This document shows, one piece after another, positions 22,180 to 34,239 of a stretch of DNA of 64,000 nucleotides. This stretch comes from Chthoniobacter sp. (GTDB taxonomy: Bacteria > Verrucomicrobiota > Verrucomicrobiia > Chthoniobacterales > Chthoniobacteraceae). The notes beneath the pieces are model-generated. The model made no database searches. It saw only the letters and a program-made list of their open reading frames with translations, and was not told where the DNA came from. The stretch is from contig JAIOPH010000037.1 of the NCBI GenBank assembly GCA_021414005.1, forward strand, positions 62,001-126,000, read 5' to 3'. The position numbers and the translations under genes were made by a program. Every line of letters starts with the position of its first letter. Position 1 is the stretch's first letter.

Positions 22180-22253
22180 TCGGGGTGACAGGATTCGAAC
22201 CTGCGACCTCCTGGTCCCAAACCAGGCGCTCTACCAAGCTAAGCTACACCCCG
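22180..22253 (-). tRNA. tRNA-Pro (anticodon UGG)
   Basis: A full cloverleaf on the minus strand: acceptor CGGGGTG pairs with CACCCCG; D-arm AGCTTAGCTTGGTAGAGC; anticodon stem CCTGG/CCAGG with loop TTTGGGA, giving UGG; T-arm GCAGGTTCGAATCCTGT. Discriminator base A at 22180. CCA is not encoded. It is transcribed towards rpoB. Confidence 0.96.
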
Positions 22254-22415
22254 AAATTTCCAGTCTGCAGCACTGCGGGCGTGCCACTTACAGGGCTGGC
22301 ACTATGACGCCATCTGACCGGACGGCAAGCCAATGTGTCGAAAAAGAAATCCGCGCAAACTCCCAGGCCCGACCCACGCTTCTCCTCCCGACGTCTTGCA
22401 AGTCGGGAATCACCA

Positions 22416-23435
22416 TTACTTCTTCTTTTTCGCCTTCTTCTTCTTCTTCTTTTTCTCTTTTTTCTTTTTCTTCTTCTTCGATTTGCTGCTCGAAGACGAC
22501 GATGAACTGGAGGAGGACGAGCCCGACGATACCGAGGATGGGCTTGGGGAAGGGCTCGGAGTCGGATTTCCCACGGAAATCGGCAAAAGCGGTGTTTGCT
22601 CGCCAAAACCTGTCCCTTGCTCGGCCATTCGCCACTGGAAACCGGACGTTCCGCCGCTGAGCGGTGCCGTTATGACGAAACTGAAAGTCGCGGTGCTCCC
22701 CGGCCCGACATCGCCTGGCATGTTCACCTCGGTCAGCCCCCAGCTTCCACCACCCTGCGCGCCCAGCCGGTAGCCGGCTGTCTGCACCCACGTATTCGAT
22801 CCCGTGTTCAGCATCGCGACCGACACGCTATAGGTTCCGCCGGGCACCACGCTTGTGGGCGCATTTTGCGAAAGAAATAGTGCGGCATTTCCCACCGTCG
22901 CATTGGGCGGCGCGGTGAGGATTACCCAATAATGATGATATGTGCTATTTGCCGAGTAGGCATAACCCACGCCGTAGGAAGTCTGATTCTGATAGAAGGA
23001 GTCCGTCGCCAGAATATGCGTGCGGTGAGAAGGGGAATTCATCCAGTCTGTCCATGTGGACGCCGCCGTGGCGCGGCCTGCTGCGATGGATTCGATATAA
23101 TTATTTGTCGCGCCAGATCCCCACCAGCCGGGAAGGACATAGCCCGCTTGCTGCACGAGCGCATTGGCAGCGTATCCGTCCGGGTTGGTGTGTTCGAAAT
23201 AGTTGCGCGAGGCCATGTCCTCCGCTCGCTCGCGTGCGACGCGTGCGAGGATCGGATCGAGCTGCATTGAGGCCCGCATCTGGTTTGCGTCATGAACCAT
23301 GTAATCCGCGATCAACGCCTCTTCCGAACTGAGCACATAAGCAGCGCAACCCACGCCCGGTGCCGCCAGCACCCCAAGCAAACCTAGCAAAGCGACGAGG
23401 CACGAGTGGAGGGCGGACGTTAGAATAGGTTTCAT
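22416..23435 (-). CDS. secreted CAP-domain protein with Ig-like domain and Ser/Lys tail
   Basis: 339 residues from the ATG at 23435. There is a signal peptide (about 1-32, LVALLGLLGVLAAPGVGCAA), then an SCP/PR1 (CAP) domain (about 36-165) with family motifs YFEHTNPDGYAANAL and WMNSPSHRTHIL. Next comes an Ig-like domain (about 175-280) resembling the NBR1 FW-type fold (NTGSNTWVQTAGYRLGAQGG, GPGSTATFSFVITAP). After a Pro/Ser linker comes a run of serines and a terminal block with 19 lysines in the last 23 residues, broken only by S, E and A. Such a strongly basic tail on an exported protein could bind anionic envelope polymers, DNA or RNA. That is inference. The role of bacterial CAP proteins is poorly known. 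Confidence 0.85.
   Translation of the reverse strand: MKPILTSALHSCLVALLGLLGVLAAPGVGCAAYVLSSEEALIADYMVHDANQMRASMQLDPILARVARERAEDMASRNYFEHTNPDGYAANALVQQAGYVLPGWWGSGATNNYIESIAAGRATAASTWTDWMNSPSHRTHILATDSFYQNQTSYGVGYAYSANSTYHHYWVILTAPPNATVGNAALFLSQNAPTSVVPGGTYSVSVAMLNTGSNTWVQTAGYRLGAQGGGSWGLTEVNMPGDVGPGSTATFSFVITAPLSGGTSGFQWRMAEQGTGFGEQTPLLPISVGNPTPSPSPSPSSVSSGSSSSSSSSSSSSKSKKKKKKKEKKKKKKKAKKKK
22433..22479. repeat. 47-bp uninterrupted pyrimidine/purine tract
   Basis: The plus strand is all C/T, mostly CTT units, from 22433 to 22479 and encodes the Lys-rich tail on the other strand. Such mirror-like tracts can form triplex DNA and are prone to slippage in triplets, which would keep the frame but change tail length. 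Confidence 0.8.
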
Positions 23436-23596
23436 TGCAATGTCTCGGGCGAGGCATTTATCGAACGAGCCGCTTCTGTGCCAGCAGAAAGTCGCCATTT
23501 TTCGGGGGAAATGAAGCACTCGGAACGTGGCCCGCTCTTTCGCAAATGAGGAGCCTCTGTCGCATGCGCTAGCGTGCGTGGCCTTTTGATGGACGG

Positions 23597-26086
23597 CTAT
23601 TTGCCGATGGTCCGCAATTCGGGCTGGGTAGTGGCCGTTTCGATCGCCTTGATGGCGTCTTCCACGGCATTGACGCGCCGGTTGTTGAGTTCTCCTCTGG
23701 GATACTCGCCGCGGTCGCATTGGGCGTTCAGGCTGGCGATCAACTCTTTCAGCTTCGGAATGGCTGGTCGGGCAGCGGCACCAAAACTGACGATCTCTTT
23801 CATAATCTCGCCCGTGCGGCCCTCGCTCCCGTGACCTCCCTGGGTCATGGCGAACTCCACGCCCGCCTCGATGGCTTCCTTGAAGCGATACTTTGACAGT
23901 GCCTTGAATCCACCCATGCGGATTTCGTTGCCAAACATGGTGTCGGCGGGAGCTGCCGTCCTGACGGCGGCGAGAATGTCGGAAGCCAACGCGATAGCGT
24001 CCTCCAAGGACAGCCGGTGATCGAAGTAGCCGCGCAGTTTAGCGCGGGCCATGCCATCGGCGTTGCGGGATATGACGCGGATCGCAGGATAAACCAGTTT
24101 CGGGTCGGCGTCCTTGAGTGCGTCAGTCAGGCCGCCTTCAAAGAGGGCGGCGGCCAGTTGTCCTTGGGCGATCTGGATAGGGTCAGCCCAATTGATGGGT
24201 TGGAGAGGCTCGGCCGTCTGGACCACGGCTTTGAGGATGTCGGCCAGAGCGGGTTTGGCGGCTCCGCCCATTTTCTTGATGGCTTGGGCTGCCTTATAGC
24301 GCACCCACCGGTCCTGATGAGAAAGCTGACGAACCAACACAGGCAGAGCCTCGGCGCTTTTCAACTCACCGAGAGCCTCGCAGGCACCCTGGATAAGATG
24401 CGGATCGGTGCCCTCGGCCAACTTAATCAACTCCGGCACCATGCCTTTCGCCTCGGGGCGACGTGACAGTTCCTCTGCCGCCCAACCGCGGACGATGGGT
24501 GACCAATCGCCAAATGCCATGACCAGCTCCTTCGGGGTCTTCTGAATGCGATCCAGATCAAAACGTCCTGAAGCAACGGCATCCGTCACATCCTTCTTGG
24601 TTAGCCAGTTGGCCTGAACCGGATCGCGGCCCGTAATGAAGAGCTTTTTCAACGGCAGCGCATAAGTCAGAACGTAAGTGGCGTTGGGACTGAGTCCGTT
24701 GTAGCTGCTCTTGCCGTAGTAGGTGTTGTCGTCGGTCTTGCCCGCGCCGTACTGTTCTCCGCCGTCGTAGGTAAATGACCCATCGCTGCGGCGCACCAGG
24801 TCGAGGTGCCATGAGGCTTCTTTGAAGAATGCGGAAGCGGCCGCCGGCCCTCCGGCATTGGCCCCGAGCGCGCCCCACAGGTAGCTGAAACCCTGGCCCG
24901 TATGTCCGCACTCGCGGCTGCGGTATCCTGCCGTGGCCATCTTGGCAAAAAACTGGGTCTCCTTGCTCTTTGTTCCCAGCATGGCAAACAGCACGGCAGA
25001 CATGGAAACCTTGCCGTTGTTTTCATGGTAAGGCCACGGTTCATGTTCACCATAGGGAATTGAACCTTTGTCCACATAGTAACCGAAGAAGCCGGATGCC
25101 CGCGCGATGGCGGCGTCCACCTCCGGATCCTTCACCCCGCACTTTTTACCCATGACGATGGCCAGATTGCCGATAAGTCCGGCTTCATTGACCGGTCCAT
25201 AGGGAGGAATGGACCCATGCAGCTTGCCATCCGGGGTTAGGCGCGAAATGCCGTGTCCGATCGTGCCATACATGCTTTGGCCTTTCGACAGCGTAATGGT
25301 GTATTCTTTAATGGCGTGGATGACCTCCGGGTCGCCCGTAGCGAGAAAGTATTCGCAAAGGAAAAGATTCTTATAACCCCAGTCCCAGATCACCATCCCA
25401 TCCTTTAACTCCAGCTTGAGCGTCGGCGGGCCGAGCTTCCGGGCAAAGGCCTGCACCTTTGGCAGATATTCGGTCTTGCCGGTTGATAGGAGGGCGAGGC
25501 CATTGATCGCCCCCCACAAGTTTTCATTGAGGGGCTCCTTTTCGAGCACCTTGCAGGCATCGTCAAAGATACGCTTTGACTTGGGGCAGTTGTAAGGAGC
25601 CGTCTCGCTATAAGTGCCGATGACGTTCAGTTTGAGCTGGACCTCCTCAGTCTTACCCGCCCGCCAGCGAGTTAGTTTGAGCACACCGCGGTTGGCTTCC
25701 TTTTCGGCCTCTTGGATAGCGACCGCGATGCTCTTGCGCGCATCATCGCTGAACGGCTTTCCGCCGACGCCGAGAATCACATCGTCCACCTTCATCACCC
25801 CGTCGGCGGGCGACTTCTCGCCGACGTGAGTGACCAGAATCTGCCGACTGGCCAGTGTGGTGCGTCCCTGCAGGCTGTCGAGGTAGTTCGCCGGGCGGGT
25901 GTAAATCCATCCGCGCAGGCCAGTGGCACCCAGATTGTAAGTGCGATCGCGCTCCACGCCCTCGGCGTTCGGCTCCAAGGTGAGATCAGGCGGCGTCTTC
26001 GGCGGTTCTTTCGCCCAAGAACTGGCCGCGAGAAAAGCGCCGAGAAGGAGGACGGGCGTGAGGAGAGAGAAGCGACGGTGTGGCAT
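23597..26086 (-). CDS. secreted PDZ and HEAT-repeat protein (DUF6288-like)
   Basis: 829 residues from the ATG at 26086. Signal peptide MPHRRFSLLTPVLLLGAFLAA. A PDZ domain lies at about 80-160 (GEKSPADGVMKVDDVILGVGG). A long alpha-helical toroid-like region spans about 170-540 with repeated GHGIS, GFSYLWGALG and GSFTYDGGEQYGAG segments. HEAT-type repeats follow at about 545-690 (SPIVRGWAAEEL, DRWVRYKAAQAI). It resembles proteins annotated DUF6288 in Verrucomicrobiota, Planctomycetes and Lentisphaerae; I assign that from memory. No catalytic motif is evident. It is divergent from metH with a 182-bp spacer. Confidence 0.75.
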   Translation of the reverse strand: MPHRRFSLLTPVLLLGAFLAASSWAKEPPKTPPDLTLEPNAEGVERDRTYNLGATGLRGWIYTRPANYLDSLQGRTTLASRQILVTHVGEKSPADGVMKVDDVILGVGGKPFSDDARKSIAVAIQEAEKEANRGVLKLTRWRAGKTEEVQLKLNVIGTYSETAPYNCPKSKRIFDDACKVLEKEPLNENLWGAINGLALLSTGKTEYLPKVQAFARKLGPPTLKLELKDGMVIWDWGYKNLFLCEYFLATGDPEVIHAIKEYTITLSKGQSMYGTIGHGISRLTPDGKLHGSIPPYGPVNEAGLIGNLAIVMGKKCGVKDPEVDAAIARASGFFGYYVDKGSIPYGEHEPWPYHENNGKVSMSAVLFAMLGTKSKETQFFAKMATAGYRSRECGHTGQGFSYLWGALGANAGGPAAASAFFKEASWHLDLVRRSDGSFTYDGGEQYGAGKTDDNTYYGKSSYNGLSPNATYVLTYALPLKKLFITGRDPVQANWLTKKDVTDAVASGRFDLDRIQKTPKELVMAFGDWSPIVRGWAAEELSRRPEAKGMVPELIKLAEGTDPHLIQGACEALGELKSAEALPVLVRQLSHQDRWVRYKAAQAIKKMGGAAKPALADILKAVVQTAEPLQPINWADPIQIAQGQLAAALFEGGLTDALKDADPKLVYPAIRVISRNADGMARAKLRGYFDHRLSLEDAIALASDILAAVRTAAPADTMFGNEIRMGGFKALSKYRFKEAIEAGVEFAMTQGGHGSEGRTGEIMKEIVSFGAAARPAIPKLKELIASLNAQCDRGEYPRGELNNRRVNAVEDAIKAIETATTQPELRTIGK

Positions 26087-26202
26087 GGAAAATTTTGGAA
26101 TTGAGCGGCGCAGCTTGAAGGCGCATCCGCCAAGAAGCAAGGAGGGAGCGGCCTGAGCAAAGGTGGTCGGTTCGAGGTGAAAAGATCCGCCCAACCCATC
26201 GT

Positions 26203-26218
26203 CCCATCATGATGGGAT
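26203..26218. promoter_or_regulatory. 16-bp perfect palindrome upstream of metH
   Basis: TCCCATCATGATGGGA is fully self-complementary, centred 58 bp before the metH ATG in the divergent spacer. Its size and symmetry suit a dimeric repressor or activator. No SAM, SAH or cobalamin riboswitch consensus is recognisable in 26087-26268. Confidence 0.4.
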
Positions 26219-26268
26219 TATTTGTTCCTTGCGGCACGATGGGCGCTTGCGTCTATTTCTTCACGCTT

Positions 26269-30057
<3,789 letters not shown>

Positions 30058-30192
30058 TCGCGGGTGCTCCGCGCACGGTGCATCGAGCATGCGGCAGCTC
30101 ACCGCGTCCGTTCGTGCTTTGTGATCGGATCAAAGATCGCTCCGCGCGACGGGTTGCTCAGGTTCGAGCGCCCCAATCCCAACTCTACCCTG

Positions 30193-31758
30193 ATGAACAC
30201 ACCACTTCGCGCCCTCGCGGCGTTGCTGCTACCGGCGTTCGCCGGTGCCCAGACAATCATTGTTAAACCCTATGTGCAGCCAGGGAATGGGAGCGGGCTG
30301 GAAGGTGGGGATGTGAAGGTGATCGCATGGCTGACGGATCAAACGCCGGGCCAGTTTGCGGTCGAGTTTGCCGTCGCTGGCGGAGAGATAAAAACGGTCG
30401 TGCCGGTCCGGGTGGCGTTGGATTTGCAGCGGGTCTCGGGTGCTGCGCCGAAGGCGACGCCTCCGCCGTCCGCGCCAGCGGGGGGACTCGCGCCGGGCGG
30501 TATTCCAGTGACACTGGAAGAAGTAAAAAAGGACATGATGAAAGTGGCCTCGGTACCGGTTTTGGCGAAGGAGCAGCGGTATTTCAAATACGCGGCGACG
30601 CTAACGGCACTGCCGTTCGATAGCGAGGTGGCGTATCGCGTGAAGCTGGGGCAGGGAGTCGTGCGGGAGGCGAAGTTTCGCACCCGGGCGAGCGCAACGA
30701 AGCCGATCAAGTTTGTCATGGTCGGTGACATGGCTGACGGCAAAGCGGCGCAGAACGCGATTGCGTTTCAGATTTCGCGGGCGGCACCGGACTTCCTCGT
30801 GGCGCTGGGCGACATCGTTTATTCCGGCGGACGGGTGAGTGAGTATCTCCACCATTTTTGGCCGACCTATAACAACACCACCGTGGTCAGCCCACAGACG
30901 GGCGCGCCGTTGATGCAGGCGATCCCGTTTTATCCGGTGATCGGAAATCATGATGCGGACATGGCGAAGCTGCCCGAGACGCCGGATGCGCTCGGGGCGT
31001 TCTACTTTTTTCATGGACCACTGAACGGGCCGGGAGTGGGGCCGTGGAATACGCCGCTGGGCAAGGACGAGAAAGTGGCGTCGGCGTTTCGCGCCGCGGC
31101 GGGGACGAGTTATCCGGCGCTGTGCGAGTATTCCTTCGATTACGGCCCCGCGCATTTTCTCGTGCTGGATACAAACAGCTACAACACCACGAGTTTCATG
31201 CAGCTCGCGCCGTGGGTGGAAAAGGATCTGCGGGAGTCGAAACAGCCGTGGAAATTTGTGTGCATGCATGCGCCCCTTTTTCACACCTCGCCGCAGCACT
31301 ACTCGGAGCAGAAAATGCGGCTGCTGGAGCCGGTTTTTGAGGCGAACGGTGTGGATGTGGTCTTCGCCGGGCACGTCCATAATTACCAGCGCTCGAAACC
31401 GCTGCGCTTCACGCCGAAGCCGGCGGTGCGCGATGCGCGCGGGCGGGTGAATGGCGATTTTGTGTTCGACGACGAGTTTGACGGCGTGACGAAAACGACT
31501 CCCAAAGGGGTGATCCACATTGTCACCGGTGGCGGCGGCGCGGCGCTCTACAACGCGAAGGAGTTCGACAAAACCGTGGCGCAGCTCGCGAAAGAAAATC
31601 CCGGCAACTATGTGCCGCTGACCGCGAAGTATGTCGCGGACAAACATTCCTTTTCCTTCGTCGAGCTAAGCCCGGAGGAGTTCGTGCTGAAGCAGATCAG
31701 CCTCGACGGCTTGGAAGTGGACCGCTGGAGGATCACGAAAGGTGCGGCGGCCAAGTAG
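30193..31758 (+). CDS. secreted purple-acid-phosphatase-like metallophosphoesterase
   Basis: 521 residues from the ATG at 30193, which opens a signal peptide (MNTPLRALAALLLPAFAGA). An N-terminal Fn3-like domain (about 20-185) precedes the calcineurin-type domain. Metal-site motifs are VGDMADG, LGDIVYSGG (with the purple-acid-phosphatase-type Tyr), GNHD, CMHAPLFH and GHVHNYQRS. The enzyme probably hydrolyses phosphomonoesters outside the cytoplasm. phnA follows 47 bp downstream, so phosphate scavenging is possible, but no Pho box was recognised. Confidence 0.88.
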   Translation: MNTPLRALAALLLPAFAGAQTIIVKPYVQPGNGSGLEGGDVKVIAWLTDQTPGQFAVEFAVAGGEIKTVVPVRVALDLQRVSGAAPKATPPPSAPAGGLAPGGIPVTLEEVKKDMMKVASVPVLAKEQRYFKYAATLTALPFDSEVAYRVKLGQGVVREAKFRTRASATKPIKFVMVGDMADGKAAQNAIAFQISRAAPDFLVALGDIVYSGGRVSEYLHHFWPTYNNTTVVSPQTGAPLMQAIPFYPVIGNHDADMAKLPETPDALGAFYFFHGPLNGPGVGPWNTPLGKDEKVASAFRAAAGTSYPALCEYSFDYGPAHFLVLDTNSYNTTSFMQLAPWVEKDLRESKQPWKFVCMHAPLFHTSPQHYSEQKMRLLEPVFEANGVDVVFAGHVHNYQRSKPLRFTPKPAVRDARGRVNGDFVFDDEFDGVTKTTPKGVIHIVTGGGGAALYNAKEFDKTVAQLAKENPGNYVPLTAKYVADKHSFSFVELSPEEFVLKQISLDGLEVDRWRITKGAAAK

Positions 31759-31805
31759 AGCCGACGATTGAGTCTGCAGCGAGATGCCGCTTAAGCTGCG
31801 CGCCT

Positions 31806-32132
31806 ATGAACAAACCTTCCTGCCCGATGTGCGAAATGACGGAGCTGCTCGAACACGCCGAGCGCTGGGAGTGCGTGACGTGCGGGCATGAATGGGAGCG
31901 CGCGCCAGAGGTGGCTGGGGAGCGGGTGGTGAAGGACGCTTTCGGCACGGTGCTGGCGGACGGCGATGCGGTCACGCTGATCAAGGATCTGAAGCTGAAA
32001 GGATCGTCGCAGGTCATCAAAGGCGGGACCAAGGCGAAGGGCATCCGGCTGGTGGATGGCGATCACGAGATTGCGTGCAAGATCGAGGGCAGCGCCATCG
32101 GATTGAAGGCGTGCTTTGTGAAAAAAGCGTGA
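31806..32132 (+). CDS. phnA: PhnA-family zinc-ribbon protein
   Basis: A 108-residue protein. The zinc ribbon has CPMC and CVTC knuckles (about residues 6-9 and 23-26), then the compact C-terminal PhnA domain (DAFGTVLADGDAVTLIKDLK, KGIRLVDGDHEI). Homologues (YjdM) sit near phosphonate genes in some bacteria but are not needed for C-P bond cleavage; the function is unclear. No phn genes adjoin. It converges on fabV with 25 bp between stops. Confidence 0.88.
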   Translation: MNKPSCPMCEMTELLEHAERWECVTCGHEWERAPEVAGERVVKDAFGTVLADGDAVTLIKDLKLKGSSQVIKGGTKAKGIRLVDGDHEIACKIEGSAIGLKACFVKKA

Positions 32133-32157
32133 GGCCGCAGCCGAAGCGTGGTTCGCG

Positions 32158-33345
32158 CTACGCCGAGGGCAGGGGAGCCACGGGGTTGGTCTCGGCTTCG
32201 TAGTCCACGCCGGGCAGGCCGAAGCCGAAGAGCTTGAGAAACTCGGTGCGGTAGCCGGCGATGTCGGTGAGCGCGTCAAGATTTTCCGTCGTGGCTTGCG
32301 GCCAGATGGCGGCGACCTCGGCCTGGACGTCCGGGCGCATTTCCCAGTCGTCGATGCGGATGCGGCCGGCGTCGTCCACCGTCGGGCTGGCGGAGTTGAG
32401 GCGCTCGGCAAAGAGCCGGTGAACTTGCTCGATGCAACCTTCGTGGAGGCCGTGCGTCTTCATCACTTTGTAGAGCATGGAAATGTAGAGCGGCACCACG
32501 GGGATGGCGGAGCTGGCTTGCGTGACGAGCGCCTTGTTCACCGAGACGAAAGCGCGTCCGCCTTTGGCTCCGAGCCGGGTGTGGAGGCGGGAGGCGGTGG
32601 CTTCGAGATCCTCCTTGGCGCGACCGATGGTGCCATTGCGGTAAATGGCCCACGTCAGGTCCGGGCCGATGTAGCTGTAGGCCACGGTGAGCGCGCCGGG
32701 CGCGAGCACGCCACCGGCCTCGAGCGCGGCAATCCACATTTCCCAATCCTCGCCGCCCATCACCGCCACGGTGTTGGCTATTTCCTGTTCGCTGGCGGGC
32801 TCGATGGTGATGTCGGTAACAGTCCCCTTGTCGGTGTTCACGGTTTTCGCGGTGAAAGGCGCGCCGACCGGCTTGAGCGTGGAGCTGTGGGTGACGCCGG
32901 TGCGCGGATGCGTGCGGCGGGGCGAGGCGAGGGAGTAAATCACGGCATCCACCTGGCCGAGGTCGGCTTTGATGGTGGCGATGACCTGCTGCTTGATGGC
33001 GTCGGAAAAGGCGTCGCCATTGATGCTCTTCGCGTAGAGCCCGGCGGCGTGCGCGGCGCGCTCAAAGGCCACGGAGTTGTACCAGCCGGCGCTCGCGGTG
33101 CGGTCCGGTTCGCCCGCCTTTTCAAAAAACACGCCGAGCGTGGCTGCGCCGACGGCAAACGCCGGGACGATGCGGCTGGCGAGGCCGTAGCCCGTGGACG
33201 CGCCGAGCACCAGCACGCGCTTCGGCACGCCGGCGATGGAGCCTTTGCCCTGCACATAGGCGATCTGCTCCTGCACATGCGCGGCGCACCCTTCGGGGTG
33301 GGCGGTGGTGCAAATGAACCCACGAATCTTTGGCTTGATGGTCAT
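32158..33345 (-). CDS. fabV: enoyl-ACP/trans-2-enoyl-CoA reductase (NADH)
   Basis: 395 residues from the ATG at 33345 (MTIKPKIRGFICTTAHP, the canonical FabV N-terminus); an ATG six codons upstream is less likely. The Rossmann motif is VLGASTGYGLA. The active-site Tyr...Lys lies in YSYIGPDLTWAIYR and GTIGRAK. FabV reduces the enoyl intermediate in fatty-acid elongation and is naturally insensitive to triclosan. It stands alone and is divergent from the secreted-protein operon at 33454. Confidence 0.95.
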   Translation of the reverse strand: MTIKPKIRGFICTTAHPEGCAAHVQEQIAYVQGKGSIAGVPKRVLVLGASTGYGLASRIVPAFAVGAATLGVFFEKAGEPDRTASAGWYNSVAFERAAHAAGLYAKSINGDAFSDAIKQQVIATIKADLGQVDAVIYSLASPRRTHPRTGVTHSSTLKPVGAPFTAKTVNTDKGTVTDITIEPASEQEIANTVAVMGGEDWEMWIAALEAGGVLAPGALTVAYSYIGPDLTWAIYRNGTIGRAKEDLEATASRLHTRLGAKGGRAFVSVNKALVTQASSAIPVVPLYISMLYKVMKTHGLHEGCIEQVHRLFAERLNSASPTVDDAGRIRIDDWEMRPDVQAEVAAIWPQATTENLDALTDIAGYRTEFLKLFGFGLPGVDYEAETNPVAPLPSA

Positions 33346-33453
33346 GCGCAAAAACTTGGGCATCGCACTGCGCGGCGTAAAGCAATTCCGCGCGCGGGAC
33401 ATTCGCTTGGAAAGCGGGCGCGTCGCGTTAGAGTCCGCCTCGAATTTTCGGCC

Positions 33454-34239
33454 ATGCGTCTGTCCCTTATCGTTTCGTTTTTCCTGTTGCCGCTCGTCGG
33501 CGCGCCGCTTTGCGCCCAGGAGCCCGGCTCTGCGCTCGGCGCGCTGAGGCTCCTGCCGCGCGGCGAGTCGCGGCGACTGGCGCGGATCGTCGCGCGAGAC
33601 GGCACGCCGGTCCCGGAGCGCTGGCATTTCATTGTCCACGATCCGAGGGCGGAGACCGGCGTCCACGAGTACGTGGTGGCGGCGGGTGAGGTCGTGGCCT
33701 CGCGCGGGGTGTCGCAGTTTACCGAGAGCCTGCGCGTGGAGGATGAAGTCGGCGGCGATGCACTGAAGGTGGATTCCGACCGCGTGGCGAAGCTCGCGCA
33801 GCAGTACGCGCTGGTGAATAACAAGACCGTGGTGGCGATGCACTATGAGCTGAAAAAGCTCGGGGCCGCTGCCGTGCCGCTGTGGACGGTGACGTGCCTG
33901 GATGACGCGGGCCGGGAACTCGGCCACATCGTCATCAGTGCGGGCAAGGGGAACGTCGTTTCGCACGAGGGCTTCCCCATTGATCCGCCGCCGCCCGCGA
34001 CCACGCCGGTGCCGGAGGAAAAACCGCGCATCGAGGAGAAGCCGCGCCCGCCCGCCATCGCGTCCGGGTCCAAGCCCACCCCGAAGCCCGCACCCACGCC
34101 CATTCCGGTCGCCGTGGCCGAGCCGATGGCACCGCCCGCCGCCACGCCCGAGCCAAGAAAACCCGGCGTGCTCGAACGCGTCGGCTCCGGTCTGCAGGGC
34201 ATTTTCAAAACGCGCGGACGGGAGAAGTCCGCCGAATGA
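33454..34239 (+). CDS. secreted protein of unknown function heading the glcD-amzA operon
   Basis: 261 residues from the ATG at 33454. Signal peptide MRLSLIVSFFLLPLVGAPLCA. Residues about 25-165 form an apparent folded domain with alternating beta-like stretches (PERWHFIVHD, VPLWTVTCLD). About 170-235 is a Pro/Ala/Lys linker, and the end (VLERVGSGLQGIFKTR) looks amphipathic. I do not recognise the family. The stop overlaps the glcD start (ATGA), so it is translated with the flavoprotein and the metallopeptidase. It is absent from the decayed downstream copy of the locus. Confidence 0.7.
   Translation: MRLSLIVSFFLLPLVGAPLCAQEPGSALGALRLLPRGESRRLARIVARDGTPVPERWHFIVHDPRAETGVHEYVVAAGEVVASRGVSQFTESLRVEDEVGGDALKVDSDRVAKLAQQYALVNNKTVVAMHYELKKLGAAAVPLWTVTCLDDAGRELGHIVISAGKGNVVSHEGFPIDPPPPATTPVPEEKPRIEEKPRPPAIASGSKPTPKPAPTPIPVAVAEPMAPPAATPEPRKPGVLERVGSGLQGIFKTRGREKSAE

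Noticed and set aside
26087..26268. SAM, SAH or cobalamin riboswitch before metH
   Set aside because: No B12 box, SAH-type conserved core or SAM-I/II core could be matched. Only the 16-bp palindrome stands out.
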